DNA of 64,000 bases from Acetatifactor sp. (GTDB lineage: Bacteria; Bacillota; Clostridia; Lachnospirales; Lachnospiraceae), in the NCBI GenBank assembly GCA_022511425.1, contig JAFLRO010000004.1:1-64000 (forward strand). The letters are read 5' to 3'. The position numbers and the translations under genes are program-made. Below the pieces are notes generated by a model that saw only the letters and a list, made by a program, of their open reading frames with translations, ran no database searches and was not told where the DNA came from. This document shows positions 24,283-33,255 of the stretch, piece by piece. Positions within the stretch are counted from its first letter, which is position 1; each line of letters begins with the position of its first letter.

Positions 24283-25136
24283 ATATTGATAAGTCTCAAA
24301 TGCAGATAGCTGAGAATGTATTGCTAGGTGAAAACGTTAGTATTGGAAACGGTACGGTTATCTGTAGTGATTGCAAGATTGGGAATAATGTCTATATCGG
24401 AAATAATGTTTATCTCGACTATGGTGTTATTATAAGGGACAATGTTACAGTTTTAGATGACAGTACTATAGGGGCTAGATGTATCTTAGGGGAATATTTA
24501 GTAGACTTTTATGCTGACAGGAAGAATCATTTTCATCCCCTCACTATTGGCAGGGGGACACTTATCAGAAGTGAAACTATTATATATGGAGATAATGATC
24601 TTGGAGATTATTTACAGACGGGACATAGAGTCACAATAAGGGAAAACAGCAGAATTGGCAACCACGTCAGGATTGGAACTCTGTGCGATATTCAGGGAAA
24701 TTGTGACATTCAGGATTATGTGAATATGCATAGTAACGTTCACATCGGTCAGAAAAGTGTAGTAAAAAAATATGCATGGATATTTCCCTATGTGATTTTA
24801 ACAAATGATCCTAACCCGCCCTCTGAGAATCTACAGGGTGTTACCGTTGAGGAGTACGCGATTGTCTCCGCAGGTTCCATTGTGTTGCCCGGTGTGACAA
24901 TAGGTAGGGGGGCATTGGTAGGAGCAGGTGCTGTGGTCACCAGAAATGTTGATTCCGGCATGGTTGCATTAGGGAATCCAGCCCGAATGAAATGTGATGT
25001 CTCTAAAATCAAAGATAAAAAAACTGGTAAACAAGTTTACCCATGGCAGTATACTTTTGACCGTGGGATGCCATGGGCTGGCATCGGATTTGAAAAATGG
25101 GAAGGACAAATAAATGATGAAGATAATGCCCAATAG
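24279..25136 (+). CDS. Left-handed beta-helix acyltransferase (hexapeptide repeats)
   Basis: 285 aa from the ATG at 24279 (AAGGGAGGTTGCAAA upstream). Residues ~10-230 are dominated by hexapeptide repeats of the type [IV]GNNVYI, GNGTVI, IGNHVRIG, giving a left-handed beta helix, and end with GNPARMKCDVSKIK. Such enzymes acetylate amino sugars, as FdtC/QdtC do on dTDP-3-amino sugars, using acetyl-CoA. A ~55-residue C-terminal tail (YPWQYTFDRGMPWAGIGF) follows the helix. It overlaps the aminotransferase start by 23 bp, strong support for a joint pathway. Confidence 0.85.
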   Translation: MNIDKSQMQIAENVLLGENVSIGNGTVICSDCKIGNNVYIGNNVYLDYGVIIRDNVTVLDDSTIGARCILGEYLVDFYADRKNHFHPLTIGRGTLIRSETIIYGDNDLGDYLQTGHRVTIRENSRIGNHVRIGTLCDIQGNCDIQDYVNMHSNVHIGQKSVVKKYAWIFPYVILTNDPNPPSENLQGVTVEEYAIVSAGSIVLPGVTIGRGALVGAGAVVTRNVDSGMVALGNPARMKCDVSKIKDKKTGKQVYPWQYTFDRGMPWAGIGFEKWEGQINDEDNAQ

Positions 25137-26211
25137 GCTTGACAGGGGATTTTATCTCTATCAGGAAGAATTTGAGAAAAAAGCGCTGGATGTTCTGCGA
25201 TCCGGGTGGTATGTGCTCGGCAGAGAAGTATCTGCCTTCGAGGAAGAATTTGCTCGTTTTAATGAGAGCAGATATTGTGTGGGACTGGCAAGCGGCCTGG
25301 ATGCTCTGTGGATTGCTTTTAGGGTTCTTGGAATAGGTCAGGGGGATGAGGTGATTGTTCAGGGCAATACATATATTGCCAGCGTAATGAGTATCACTAT
25401 CAATGGCGCAACACCTATTTTTGTGGAACCCGATGAATATTATAATATAGACGTTTCTAAGATTGAAGAAAAGATAACGGAACGGACCAAGGCAATTTTG
25501 GTAGTTCATCTGTATGGACAAGCCTCAAACATGACTCCTATTATGGAGATTTCAAGAAAATATGGTCTGCGCGTGGTGGAAGACTGCGCCCAATCCCACG
25601 GCGCCCGTTTCGATGGACAGATGACAGGAACTTTTGGAGATATCGGCTGCTTCTCTTTCTATCCATCCAAGAACTTGGGTGCTTTTGGAGATGGAGGAGC
25701 TATTACTACAAATGATTCTAAAATAGCAGACGATGTCCGAGTCTTTCGGAATTATGGCAGTGAAAAACGTTATTACAATCGAGTAGTGGGGACCAATTCC
25801 CGTCTGGACGAAATACAGGCGGGTTTTTTGAGAGTTCGCCTTTCGCATCTTTCGGAACTGGAAACAGAAAAGAGAAGGATATGCGAACGTTATCTGAAGG
25901 AATTAAAAAATGAAATCATCCAGCTGCCGGGTATCAGGAGCGGAGCCACCCACATATGGCATCAGTTCGTCATTAAGACGAATCGTAGGGAAGAACTCAT
26001 TTCCTGGCTGGATGGGAAAGGAATCGGAACCATCATCCACTATCCAATTCCACCGCATTTATCGGAGGCATATCAGTATCTGGGGATTCCCATTGGGAGC
26101 CTTCCTATTACAGAGAAATATGCGAATACAGTACTTTCTATCCCTCTGTATAATGGAATGACAGAGGAAGAACAGACTTATGTGATAGATGCAATCAACG
26201 AATTTCAATAG
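25114..26211 (+). CDS. DegT/DnrJ/EryC1/StrS aminotransferase (FdtB/QdtB-like)
   Basis: 365 aa. PLP-dependent sugar aminotransferase. The Schiff-base lysine is in FYPSKNLGAFGDGG (~185), with ASGLDALWIAF for the phosphate site, VVEDCAQSHGA for the ring-stacking aspartate and SRLDEIQAGFLRVRL for the substrate side. In this context it should transfer an amino group to C3 of the dTDP-3-keto-6-deoxyhexose made by the upstream ketoisomerase. The start lies within the acyltransferase gene. Confidence 0.9.
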   Translation: MMKIMPNRLDRGFYLYQEEFEKKALDVLRSGWYVLGREVSAFEEEFARFNESRYCVGLASGLDALWIAFRVLGIGQGDEVIVQGNTYIASVMSITINGATPIFVEPDEYYNIDVSKIEEKITERTKAILVVHLYGQASNMTPIMEISRKYGLRVVEDCAQSHGARFDGQMTGTFGDIGCFSFYPSKNLGAFGDGGAITTNDSKIADDVRVFRNYGSEKRYYNRVVGTNSRLDEIQAGFLRVRLSHLSELETEKRRICERYLKELKNEIIQLPGIRSGATHIWHQFVIKTNRREELISWLDGKGIGTIIHYPIPPHLSEAYQYLGIPIGSLPITEKYANTVLSIPLYNGMTEEEQTYVIDAINEFQ

Positions 26212-26255
26212 ATTCATTGTGATGGATAGAAATAAAGAGAGGACTATATCAGTGT

Positions 26256-26744
26256 ATGGATAATCTGTTGGAAGTCATGGTAAGAAAGGTCTTGAAAGCC
26301 ATTGTGAAAACTCCCGATGACAGACTGACAAAAACAGTAGTACAGTTTATAAAGTTTAGCATAGTGGGAGTGTCTAATACAGCCATCAGTTATTTGCTCA
26401 ATGTAGTGGTACTGTTCCTGTTACAGCCTTATCAGGTTATCTGGGATTATATCGCCGGTAATATTATTTCATTTATTCTTAGTGTTTTGTGGGCTTTCTA
26501 CTGGAATAACCGTATAGTTTTTACTGTGGAGCAAGGGAATCACCAGAGCATCTGGAAGACCTTGCTGAAAACATACATAGCGTATGGTTTTACCGGTATT
26601 ATCCTGAATAATATCCTGTCATGGCTATGGATATCCGTGATAGGAATATCAAAATATATAGCTCCATTAATCAATCTGATTTTCAGTGTACCTTTGAACT
26701 TTATAGTCAATAAATTGTGGACCTTTAAAAGTGATAAGCCCTAA
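26256..26744 (+). CDS. GtrA-family membrane protein
   Basis: 162 aa with four predicted membrane helices and the family hallmarks QFIKFSIVGVSNTAISYLLN near the start and NFIVNKLWTFK at the end. GtrA proteins are proposed flippases for polyprenyl-phosphate-linked sugars made by GtrB-type glycosyltransferases. Here it lies in the same run as such an enzyme. Confidence 0.88.
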   Translation: MDNLLEVMVRKVLKAIVKTPDDRLTKTVVQFIKFSIVGVSNTAISYLLNVVVLFLLQPYQVIWDYIAGNIISFILSVLWAFYWNNRIVFTVEQGNHQSIWKTLLKTYIAYGFTGIILNNILSWLWISVIGISKYIAPLINLIFSVPLNFIVNKLWTFKSDKP

Positions 26745-26905
26745 GAGCAGATGCATCAAAGTTTGATTTCGGATTCAGCCACTAGATCAAGATAATACGA
26801 ATTGCATTTATAGGATGTAAGTAGTAGAATAGAAAAGGAATGCGGACACGTGATGACATATAAAATTCCTGTGATGTTATTTTGTCACAAGCTGAGGTAA
26901 ATTTG

Positions 26906-28474
26906 ATGAGAAGTGCGACAGAGTGGATAAAGCGGCATAGTACAGTACTGACCATGACGACAGTGTTTGCTCTATTTCCGTTGATATGCGCAATGATTTG
27001 GAGTCTATGGAACGGAAAGACCATCGCCCAGGTATATCTTCCGGCATCTTTTTGGAATGATGAATTGATGTATTACAAGCAGGTAGAAGCGGTGGTAAAG
27101 CATGGATGGCCGATAGGTTATTTTGGCTATAATGAGGCTCATGCACAAAGCCTGTATTTTGCAGCATGGAATCCAGTCATGTTGCTGCCATGGTGTCTTT
27201 GGGGATTGCTGTTTGGCTGGAATTTAACAGCTCCTGTTTATGCAAATATTTTTTATACAATGCTTTGCATGGGAGGTTTTTATCTGCTGGCACGTCCGGG
27301 AAAGCGGCAGAGCGCCTGGATATTAGGCATGCTCGCTTTATTTACTCCTTATACAAGATTTTTATTGTCAGGTACACCGGAATCTCTTTTTATAGCTTTG
27401 ACCCTCTTGTTTGCAGGCTGTGCGGTTGCATGGATACATAAACCGTCGTGGGGATATTTGGTTTCCTTGTTTGCCATTACTTTGTTTTTTTCTCTATCTA
27501 GGCCTTATCTGATGCTGTTTATGTTGCTGCCTGTTTTTTTCTGCGTAAAGAGATATAGATGGAAGGGAGCAGCAATTTCTGCAGGGGTTTTTCTGTCAGC
27601 AGTAGTGAGTTATATTGTCATTGCCAAGTATGCCACCGCACCCTATATAGGAGCAATTATTGATATGGACTGGCTGAGTCTTTTTGCCACAGATGGAGTT
27701 GGTGCCGGCTTCGCAAATGTGAGTCAAACTTTGTATGATAGATTCTGCAGCTTGTTATATTATTATTTATTACAGGGAGTAAGTACCGGTCTTTTTCCTG
27801 GTGCACTGTATGCAATTACCGTCTTTTTATTGATTCTCGCTGCTATATGGCTGGGGATGACGTATGTGAAAAAGGAACGGGTGGCTCTGCGGTGGATGTA
27901 TTGGCATTATGGAATTAGCGTAATAGGTATGATTCTGGCTCTGTTTTTGTTTTACACACAGGAGCAGGGTGCAAGACATCTGATGAGTTTTATTGTATTG
28001 GGACTGTTGCTGTTGGGAGTGACGGAGAAGCGGGTGCTGGTGATGAAGCTGGCTGCTATGGTAGTGTGTAGTTACTTATTTCTATTCAAGGCACTTGAAC
28101 CCTATGACTGGCAGGTACCCTATGATGACGGAATGGTTAAACAGGAATTGGAGCAGTTGGAAATCCAGGTGGATGCTGAGATGAAATTACAGACTGACAC
28201 CGTAGATCCCTACGAGAATACCATAATCTGGCTTTGGTTCGATACTGTAGATGGAGAAAACACTTATGTGCCATGGGGATTAATTTATGCAATGCCAGAC
28301 GGTTTTGCCATCAATTACTGTACTCAGGAGTATGTGGTTGATCATATTGCAGAGCTTCATTCGTCCTATATTGCGTTGCTGCCCGGAGGTGCGGTAGAAC
28401 GACTTGTTTTGGAGCAGGGTTACAGAAAGATTGCTGAAACAGAGCGAATCGCAGTTTATGAGAGGCAAAATTGA
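26906..28474 (+). CDS. Polytopic membrane protein, GT-C glycosyltransferase candidate
   Basis: 522 aa from the ATG at 26906 (GCTGAGGTAAATTTG upstream; an earlier TTG lacks a site). About ten membrane helices, with the acidic motif SFWNDELMYYKQ in the first outer loop (~45), where GT-C enzymes keep a catalytic Asp/Glu, and a soluble C-terminal domain (~410-522). In gtrA/gtrB clusters such proteins move the flipped sugar to an acceptor glycan. The assignment rests on topology, motif and neighbours; the acceptor is unknown. Confidence 0.65.
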   Translation: MRSATEWIKRHSTVLTMTTVFALFPLICAMIWSLWNGKTIAQVYLPASFWNDELMYYKQVEAVVKHGWPIGYFGYNEAHAQSLYFAAWNPVMLLPWCLWGLLFGWNLTAPVYANIFYTMLCMGGFYLLARPGKRQSAWILGMLALFTPYTRFLLSGTPESLFIALTLLFAGCAVAWIHKPSWGYLVSLFAITLFFSLSRPYLMLFMLLPVFFCVKRYRWKGAAISAGVFLSAVVSYIVIAKYATAPYIGAIIDMDWLSLFATDGVGAGFANVSQTLYDRFCSLLYYYLLQGVSTGLFPGALYAITVFLLILAAIWLGMTYVKKERVALRWMYWHYGISVIGMILALFLFYTQEQGARHLMSFIVLGLLLLGVTEKRVLVMKLAAMVVCSYLFLFKALEPYDWQVPYDDGMVKQELEQLEIQVDAEMKLQTDTVDPYENTIIWLWFDTVDGENTYVPWGLIYAMPDGFAINYCTQEYVVDHIAELHSSYIALLPGGAVERLVLEQGYRKIAETERIAVYERQN

Positions 28475-28563
28475 TTTCTGTAACAATCCAATGATATACC
28501 CAATATACAAAACCCTAATTTAAAAGCAAAGTCGGTTGAATTGAGCGTAAAGAAAGGATTCAT

Positions 28564-30216
28564 ATGAATATATTTAAATCAAATCTGACGAAAGTAAATA
28601 TTCAAAATATAATTGTAGCGCTTGGGTTTTTTGCAGTCTGCGTAGCAACGCAACAGATGCAAACAGTCTCATTGAATACCGGCATCATAGACCTGTCAAG
28701 GGATATCACCGGTATTGTAATGGCATTGATTCTAATGACCCATTATAAATGGAGTGATATCATTAAGTATAAAATACCCTATATATTATGGAGTGTACTG
28801 GGCATCGTTCTAGGCATCATTTTTACTCCTATGGTTATTGTTGAACGAGGGGAATATCGAACGGCAGATACCATTATTATTTCAGTTGGCATATTTCTAA
28901 TAGGATATTGCTTTATCTATACCGGAATTAATATTTTTATTAATAAATACCGTCCGAGGTTCTATCTGCCACTTTTTGTAATATGGATAGTAATGTTAAT
29001 TTTAATGATTTTTTCGAGAAGTGATAATTTGTGGCCGGAATGCTACTTTATTCTTTTTTTAAGTTTTTATTTGACGGAGCAGACACCTGAGCAGCGCACC
29101 AATGTAATTAAAGGTATGTTAAACGGAATCGTCCTGGCTTTCGTAGTCATTCAGGCACATGCACTGTTGTGCAGACCTTATGATAGGGTTCGATATTGTG
29201 GTAATTTTTGCAATCCAAATAATAATGCTATATTTTTGTGTATATGCCTTTCGGCAATTTTTTCTAAAATACTATTTTTAATTAAAGAAAATGGGAAGAA
29301 AGTAGTAAAAGTATTTTATTTTCTGCTTGCTGGTGTCTGCTACTCCTTTATCTTTATGACAGCATCTCGTTCCGGTTATTTAACCGTTTTTATTGTTACT
29401 ATCTTTTTCTTACTGGCATATTGTAGAGTTACAGAGAAAAAAGTGTTTATTAAAATGGGGGCACTTTTAGTTCTGATTTTTGTTACATTAATGCCGATAA
29501 CTTACTTGGCAGTACGCTATATACCGACCATACATCCACATGTTCTCTTTTATTTTCAAGAGGGGTATTCTGAACAGAGAGTACATTCATGGGATGATAG
29601 AAACTCGTCGAAATACATAACCTTCACAGAACTTATGAACTCTGTATTAGGAAGGTTTGGAGCAGCGAATCCCCAACAGGATGCTTTAAATGAGGAAAAA
29701 ACGACAGAGGCAGAATTAGCTTCCCGACCCATAGAATCTGTAAATGATGATTTTTCAGATGCTGTTCCTTCGGAGAATGAAACTAAGGTAGAAATACTCG
29801 AAACAGATCCGGATAAGATTCCGGTATTGTCAGATGAAGAAGCTAAGAGCGCGATTAAAGTGCGATATACAATTTATAAGTGGTATTTTACGCATTTATC
29901 ACTGCGGGGTATGCCCAATGATGAACAAGGCTTCCAGCTTGCGAAAGGCTATTGGGTGGGGCACGCTCATGATATTTATCTGGACTACGGTATTAATTAT
30001 GGTTATCCTGTGATGATTTTATTTATTATATTTATTTGGTGGGGAATAGGAAGGCTTGCTAAATATGGGCTTAGGATTCAATCTGCTGAGAAGCTATCTT
30101 GCCTTTTGATTGCGCTTGTTTCGCCGATATTTGGGCTTTTCGAGTTTGCATGGGGAGCCGGTATGATTTCGACGGTGGCATTGTATTTTACATTCAGGGA
30201 AATGTTTAACAATTAG
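28564..30216 (+). CDS. O-antigen ligase/Wzy-like polymerase
   Basis: 550 aa, GTAAAGAAAGGATTCAT upstream. Around twelve membrane helices. The family signature is GHAHDIYLDYGINYGYP (~470), with the catalytic-type histidine of O-antigen ligases and polymerases. Between ~330 and 440 lies a large outer loop, unusually acidic (LNEEKTTEAELASRPIES and further Glu/Asp). Predicted to polymerise or ligate the lipid-linked glycan on the outer face; in a Gram-positive the acceptor would be a wall or membrane polymer. Last gene of the glycan run. Confidence 0.82.
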   Translation: MNIFKSNLTKVNIQNIIVALGFFAVCVATQQMQTVSLNTGIIDLSRDITGIVMALILMTHYKWSDIIKYKIPYILWSVLGIVLGIIFTPMVIVERGEYRTADTIIISVGIFLIGYCFIYTGINIFINKYRPRFYLPLFVIWIVMLILMIFSRSDNLWPECYFILFLSFYLTEQTPEQRTNVIKGMLNGIVLAFVVIQAHALLCRPYDRVRYCGNFCNPNNNAIFLCICLSAIFSKILFLIKENGKKVVKVFYFLLAGVCYSFIFMTASRSGYLTVFIVTIFFLLAYCRVTEKKVFIKMGALLVLIFVTLMPITYLAVRYIPTIHPHVLFYFQEGYSEQRVHSWDDRNSSKYITFTELMNSVLGRFGAANPQQDALNEEKTTEAELASRPIESVNDDFSDAVPSENETKVEILETDPDKIPVLSDEEAKSAIKVRYTIYKWYFTHLSLRGMPNDEQGFQLAKGYWVGHAHDIYLDYGINYGYPVMILFIIFIWWGIGRLAKYGLRIQSAEKLSCLLIALVSPIFGLFEFAWGAGMISTVALYFTFREMFNN

Positions 30217-30408
30217 TTCAATCATCCTGACTCATGAAAATGATTTTACTGACGCAAAGGCAGTGGGAGTATGTTTATCAAATTGTTATGGAAGGAGGCC
30301 TGTTCTATGAGGAGATATGTTACGCTTGCATAGCATTGGCTATTGCAATCGGAATCACAATTGTTATAGCCATTGCTGATCCTGAGAATATAATTTTAGG
30401 AGGCAGGC

Positions 30409-30693
30409 ATGAGCTATATAAAAGCAGAAGAAATTCTACCAATTGAAGTGATAGAGCTGATACAGAAATATGTGGACGGACAGAATCTTTATATTCCCAG
30501 AAAGGCGGAAAACCGGCTGGAGTGGGGAACTCAGACGGAGACGCGACGAGCGCTCCTTGTAAGAAACGACAAGATTTATGCAGATTACCTGGCGGGTGAG
30601 ACAACTTCCCGGCTGGCTGTCAAATACTATCTGTCTGAGAAGAGTATACAGCGCATCATTAGAGAAAAGAAACTGATAAAGAAGAGCCGATAG
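30409..30693 (+). CDS. Small CD3324-type HTH protein
   Basis: 94 aa, TTAGGAGGCAGGC before the ATG. The pattern SYIKAEEILPIEVIELIQKY, VDGQNLYIPRK, then TSRLAVKYYLSEKSIQRI corresponds to the small CD3324/Mor-like family of clostridial proteins; the second half is a helix-turn-helix. Its target is unknown. The stop codon is inside a terminator stem. Confidence 0.75.
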   Translation: MSYIKAEEILPIEVIELIQKYVDGQNLYIPRKAENRLEWGTQTETRRALLVRNDKIYADYLAGETTSRLAVKYYLSEKSIQRIIREKKLIKKSR

Positions 30694-30716
30694 CTGATTT
30701 TATCGGCTCTTCTTCA
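30681..30716 (+). terminator. Terminator overlapping a stop codon
   Basis: Perfect 12-bp stem GAAGAGCCGATA/TATCGGCTCTTC (30681-30692, 30701-30712), with the TAG stop of the CD3324-type gene partly in the left arm. Confidence 0.8.
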
Positions 30717-30772
30717 TTGTGTGTCCGGAGCACGCTTCGAAAAGATATTGATGTATCATTCTGTAATAATAT

Positions 30773-32374
30773 TTAGTTTTTTTTAAAGCAGAACAGGTTC
30801 CAGGAAAGTGGCTTCAGGTTGGATCTCAAAATGCCCTCGCGGTAAACGCCGGCGGTATTCTGGCGAGGATGAATCATATTCGGATCCTCATAGCTGTTCT
30901 TTGCCTCAAAGTTCTCACTATACAGTTCTAAGTGCTCTTCGAGTTCATATCCCTCGAAAGCGGTAATATCAATTTCCAAAGGATAGCTTGCATCGGGATT
31001 TTTATTGATGGCAAATATGTTGAGAGTTCCATTTTCCTCATCCCAAGCACTGGCGGAATCCACCCAATTGATGCCTTCCTTATCGGGATATTCCGAGGTG
31101 TCATTGATGGCATAGCCGGGAATATCAAAGGTCTCGCTTTCCACAGCAGTCTGTAGGGACGTGCCCTTGGCATACTGCATCAGCTGTGTGAGCACATAGT
31201 GGGAAGCGGATTTCCATACATGGTCGTGATTGGAGGCACAGAGAGCACCCAGGCCACCTGTCATACAACCAATTTTCACACGATCCGCATGATGAAGAAA
31301 TGCAAGCTGTGTAGAGGCTAAGGTCAGTGCATGGATCATGTCACCGCCGGGGAAGACTCTATCCTCCATCTTGTCAGGATCATGTCGCACATATTTCCGG
31401 TTGGGATCGAAACGGTAGTGTGCAGCAGCCATATTGTGCGGCCCATAGCCCGGATGCAGCTTATCGTTGGGACGTGCCATGGTACCGTATTCGTCAAAGG
31501 AGATCATGACTTTCTTAGGAGAACGCATCTTCGCCTGAACCAAGTCGCACATGGCAATCTCTGTTTTAATAAAATCCTCATAATAGACAGAACCACCCAG
31601 CAGTGCCTTAAAATCACCGGGAGGCGCAATGTGGTAGTGGTGCAGAGAAATATAATCCACGGTCTCATAGCACTCCGTGAGGACATCCTCCTCCCACTGG
31701 GGGTAGTGAGCCATAAAGGGTGCAGAGGAAGCACAGACAATGGTCTCAATGGACTCGTCAACCCACTTCATTGCCTTTGACACTTCATTACAAGTAATTC
31801 CATAGCCCTTGGGATCCTTCTCCCATGAGCCCAGCTGCCAGGGACCGTCCATCTCATTGCCCAAATACCAGGTCTTTACTCCATAGGGCTTCTCATGGCC
31901 ATTCTGGCGGCGCAGGTCGGACCACCAGCTGCCTCCTTCATGGTTCGTATATTCTACGATATCAATGGCATCCCGGATGTTCCCGGTGCCAAGATTAATG
32001 GTGTACAGTGGTTCTGCGCCCACCTTTTCTGCCCATTGCAGATATTCGTCATGGCCAACTTCGTTTGTTATGTATTGATGCCATGCCATATCCAAATGAG
32101 TTTTACGATTTGCCTTTGGTCCGATGGAATCCTTCCAGTCCCAGCAGGAAACGAAGTTGCCACCGGGCAGACGGACAGCTGTAAGGTTCGCGTCCTTGAT
32201 CCCCTTGATAAAGTCTTGACGGAATCCCTGTTCATCAGCAGTAGGATGCTTGGGATTATACATTGTACCGTTTACCATGGTGCCGATTGGCTCTAAAAAG
32301 GCACTGAAGAGTCTGGGTGAGATCTCACCGATGGCAAATAAGGGATGCACGGTTATCTTTGCTTTTTGCGCCAT
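30773..32374 (-). CDS. GH51 alpha-L-arabinofuranosidase
   Basis: 533 aa, CAGGAGGACACTATC before the ATG. It releases arabinose from arabinan or arabinoxylan oligosaccharides. The barrel holds the acid/base Glu in YLGNEMDGPW (~174) and the nucleophile Glu in ISFDEYG (~295), plus TAVRLPGGNFVSCWDWKDSI and HHYH as typical GH51 active-site segments. The C-terminal beta domain is complete. There is no signal peptide, so it acts on imported oligosaccharides. The promoter carries an inverted-repeat operator. No arabinose transporter is adjacent. Confidence 0.93.
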   Translation of the reverse strand: MAQKAKITVHPLFAIGEISPRLFSAFLEPIGTMVNGTMYNPKHPTADEQGFRQDFIKGIKDANLTAVRLPGGNFVSCWDWKDSIGPKANRKTHLDMAWHQYITNEVGHDEYLQWAEKVGAEPLYTINLGTGNIRDAIDIVEYTNHEGGSWWSDLRRQNGHEKPYGVKTWYLGNEMDGPWQLGSWEKDPKGYGITCNEVSKAMKWVDESIETIVCASSAPFMAHYPQWEEDVLTECYETVDYISLHHYHIAPPGDFKALLGGSVYYEDFIKTEIAMCDLVQAKMRSPKKVMISFDEYGTMARPNDKLHPGYGPHNMAAAHYRFDPNRKYVRHDPDKMEDRVFPGGDMIHALTLASTQLAFLHHADRVKIGCMTGGLGALCASNHDHVWKSASHYVLTQLMQYAKGTSLQTAVESETFDIPGYAINDTSEYPDKEGINWVDSASAWDEENGTLNIFAINKNPDASYPLEIDITAFEGYELEEHLELYSENFEAKNSYEDPNMIHPRQNTAGVYREGILRSNLKPLSWNLFCFKKN

Positions 32375-32459
32375 GATAGTGTCCTCCTGTAAAATGGTTT
32401 ATTTCCGTGAGCAATGAGCCAAGTAACCGTGCTTGCACGGATGTTTGACTGCTTATATT

Positions 32460-32501
32460 ATGGTAACATAGAAATTGTTATTTGCCAATAAATGTATTGG
32501 C
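32460..32501 (-). promoter_or_regulatory. GH51 promoter with palindromic operator on the -35 box
   Basis: Minus strand: TTGGCA (32488-32483), 17 bp, TACCAT (32465-32460). A perfect inverted repeat GCCAATA-AATG-TATTGGC (32484-32501) covers the -35, suggesting repression by an unlinked regulator. Confidence 0.6.
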
Positions 32502-32582
32502 GGTGGTTTTGGAAAAAAGGCGAGATGACGGAAAAGAGCAATATATAAGTGTAATTTTAAAAAAATAGGGTATTCTATATCT

Positions 32583-33149
32583 ATGGATGCAAAACGGAAC
32601 GTTCATTTTTTTGATTATCATGTGCTGCTCTTCTTCCTGCTGGCCTTTGTGGGCTGGCTCTGGGAGGTAGCGCTTTTCCTGGTGACAGATCATGCCCTGA
32701 TCAACAGAGGCGTGTACAGAGGTCCCTATCTGCCCATCTACGGAGCAGGTGGGCTCCTGCTATGTTTGTTATTGCGGCGTCTGAGAAAGCAACCTGCTCT
32801 GGTTTTTCTGCTTTCCATGTCAATTTGTTCTGTGTTGGAATATTTCACCAGCTCTTTTCTGGAGATGCTCTGGGGAATCCGCTGGTGGGATTACAGCAGC
32901 CATTTCTTGAACCTACATGGACGGATCTGCCTTGCCGGTGCGGTCATCTTCGGGCTGGGCGGCGCTCTTCTGGTATGTGTCTTTCTTCCCCTATATGACA
33001 AATGGTACTTTAGAATGCCCAAGACTTGGAGGACTGGGTTGATGCTGGGGCTTCTGGCAGTCTTTGTGTTGGATGCCACTTATGCTGCTGTCAGACCCAA
33101 TATGGGAGCCGGTATTTCCCAACCCGGCTATATATTAAATAATGGTTAA
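32583..33149 (+). CDS. PF06541-type putative ABC transporter permease (CmpB-like)
   Basis: 188 aa with five predicted membrane helices. The motif NRGVYRGPYLPIYGAGG (~44-60) and SVLEYFTSSFLEMLWGIRWW DYS are the signature of this small membrane family, annotated as ABC-type permease but without a proven role. The start ATG has only a weak site. Its stop is within the upstream region of the next regulator. Confidence 0.75.
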   Translation: MDAKRNVHFFDYHVLLFFLLAFVGWLWEVALFLVTDHALINRGVYRGPYLPIYGAGGLLLCLLLRRLRKQPALVFLLSMSICSVLEYFTSSFLEMLWGIRWWDYSSHFLNLHGRICLAGAVIFGLGGALLVCVFLPLYDKWYFRMPKTWRTGLMLGLLAVFVLDATYAAVRPNMGAGISQPGYILNNG

Positions 33150-33255
33150 AAAATATAAGCAATATTTAACTAATGGTCAGTTGTGTAATTTCAGAAAGCC
33201 TGATATGCTAAATAACAGCAGAGGCCGCTGCAAATTGCAAAAGGAGGCTTATCTG

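Noticed and set aside
30234-30446. 70-codon frame with a hydrophobic middle
   Set aside because: No ribosome site and it overlaps the better-supported CD3324-type gene; composition not convincing.
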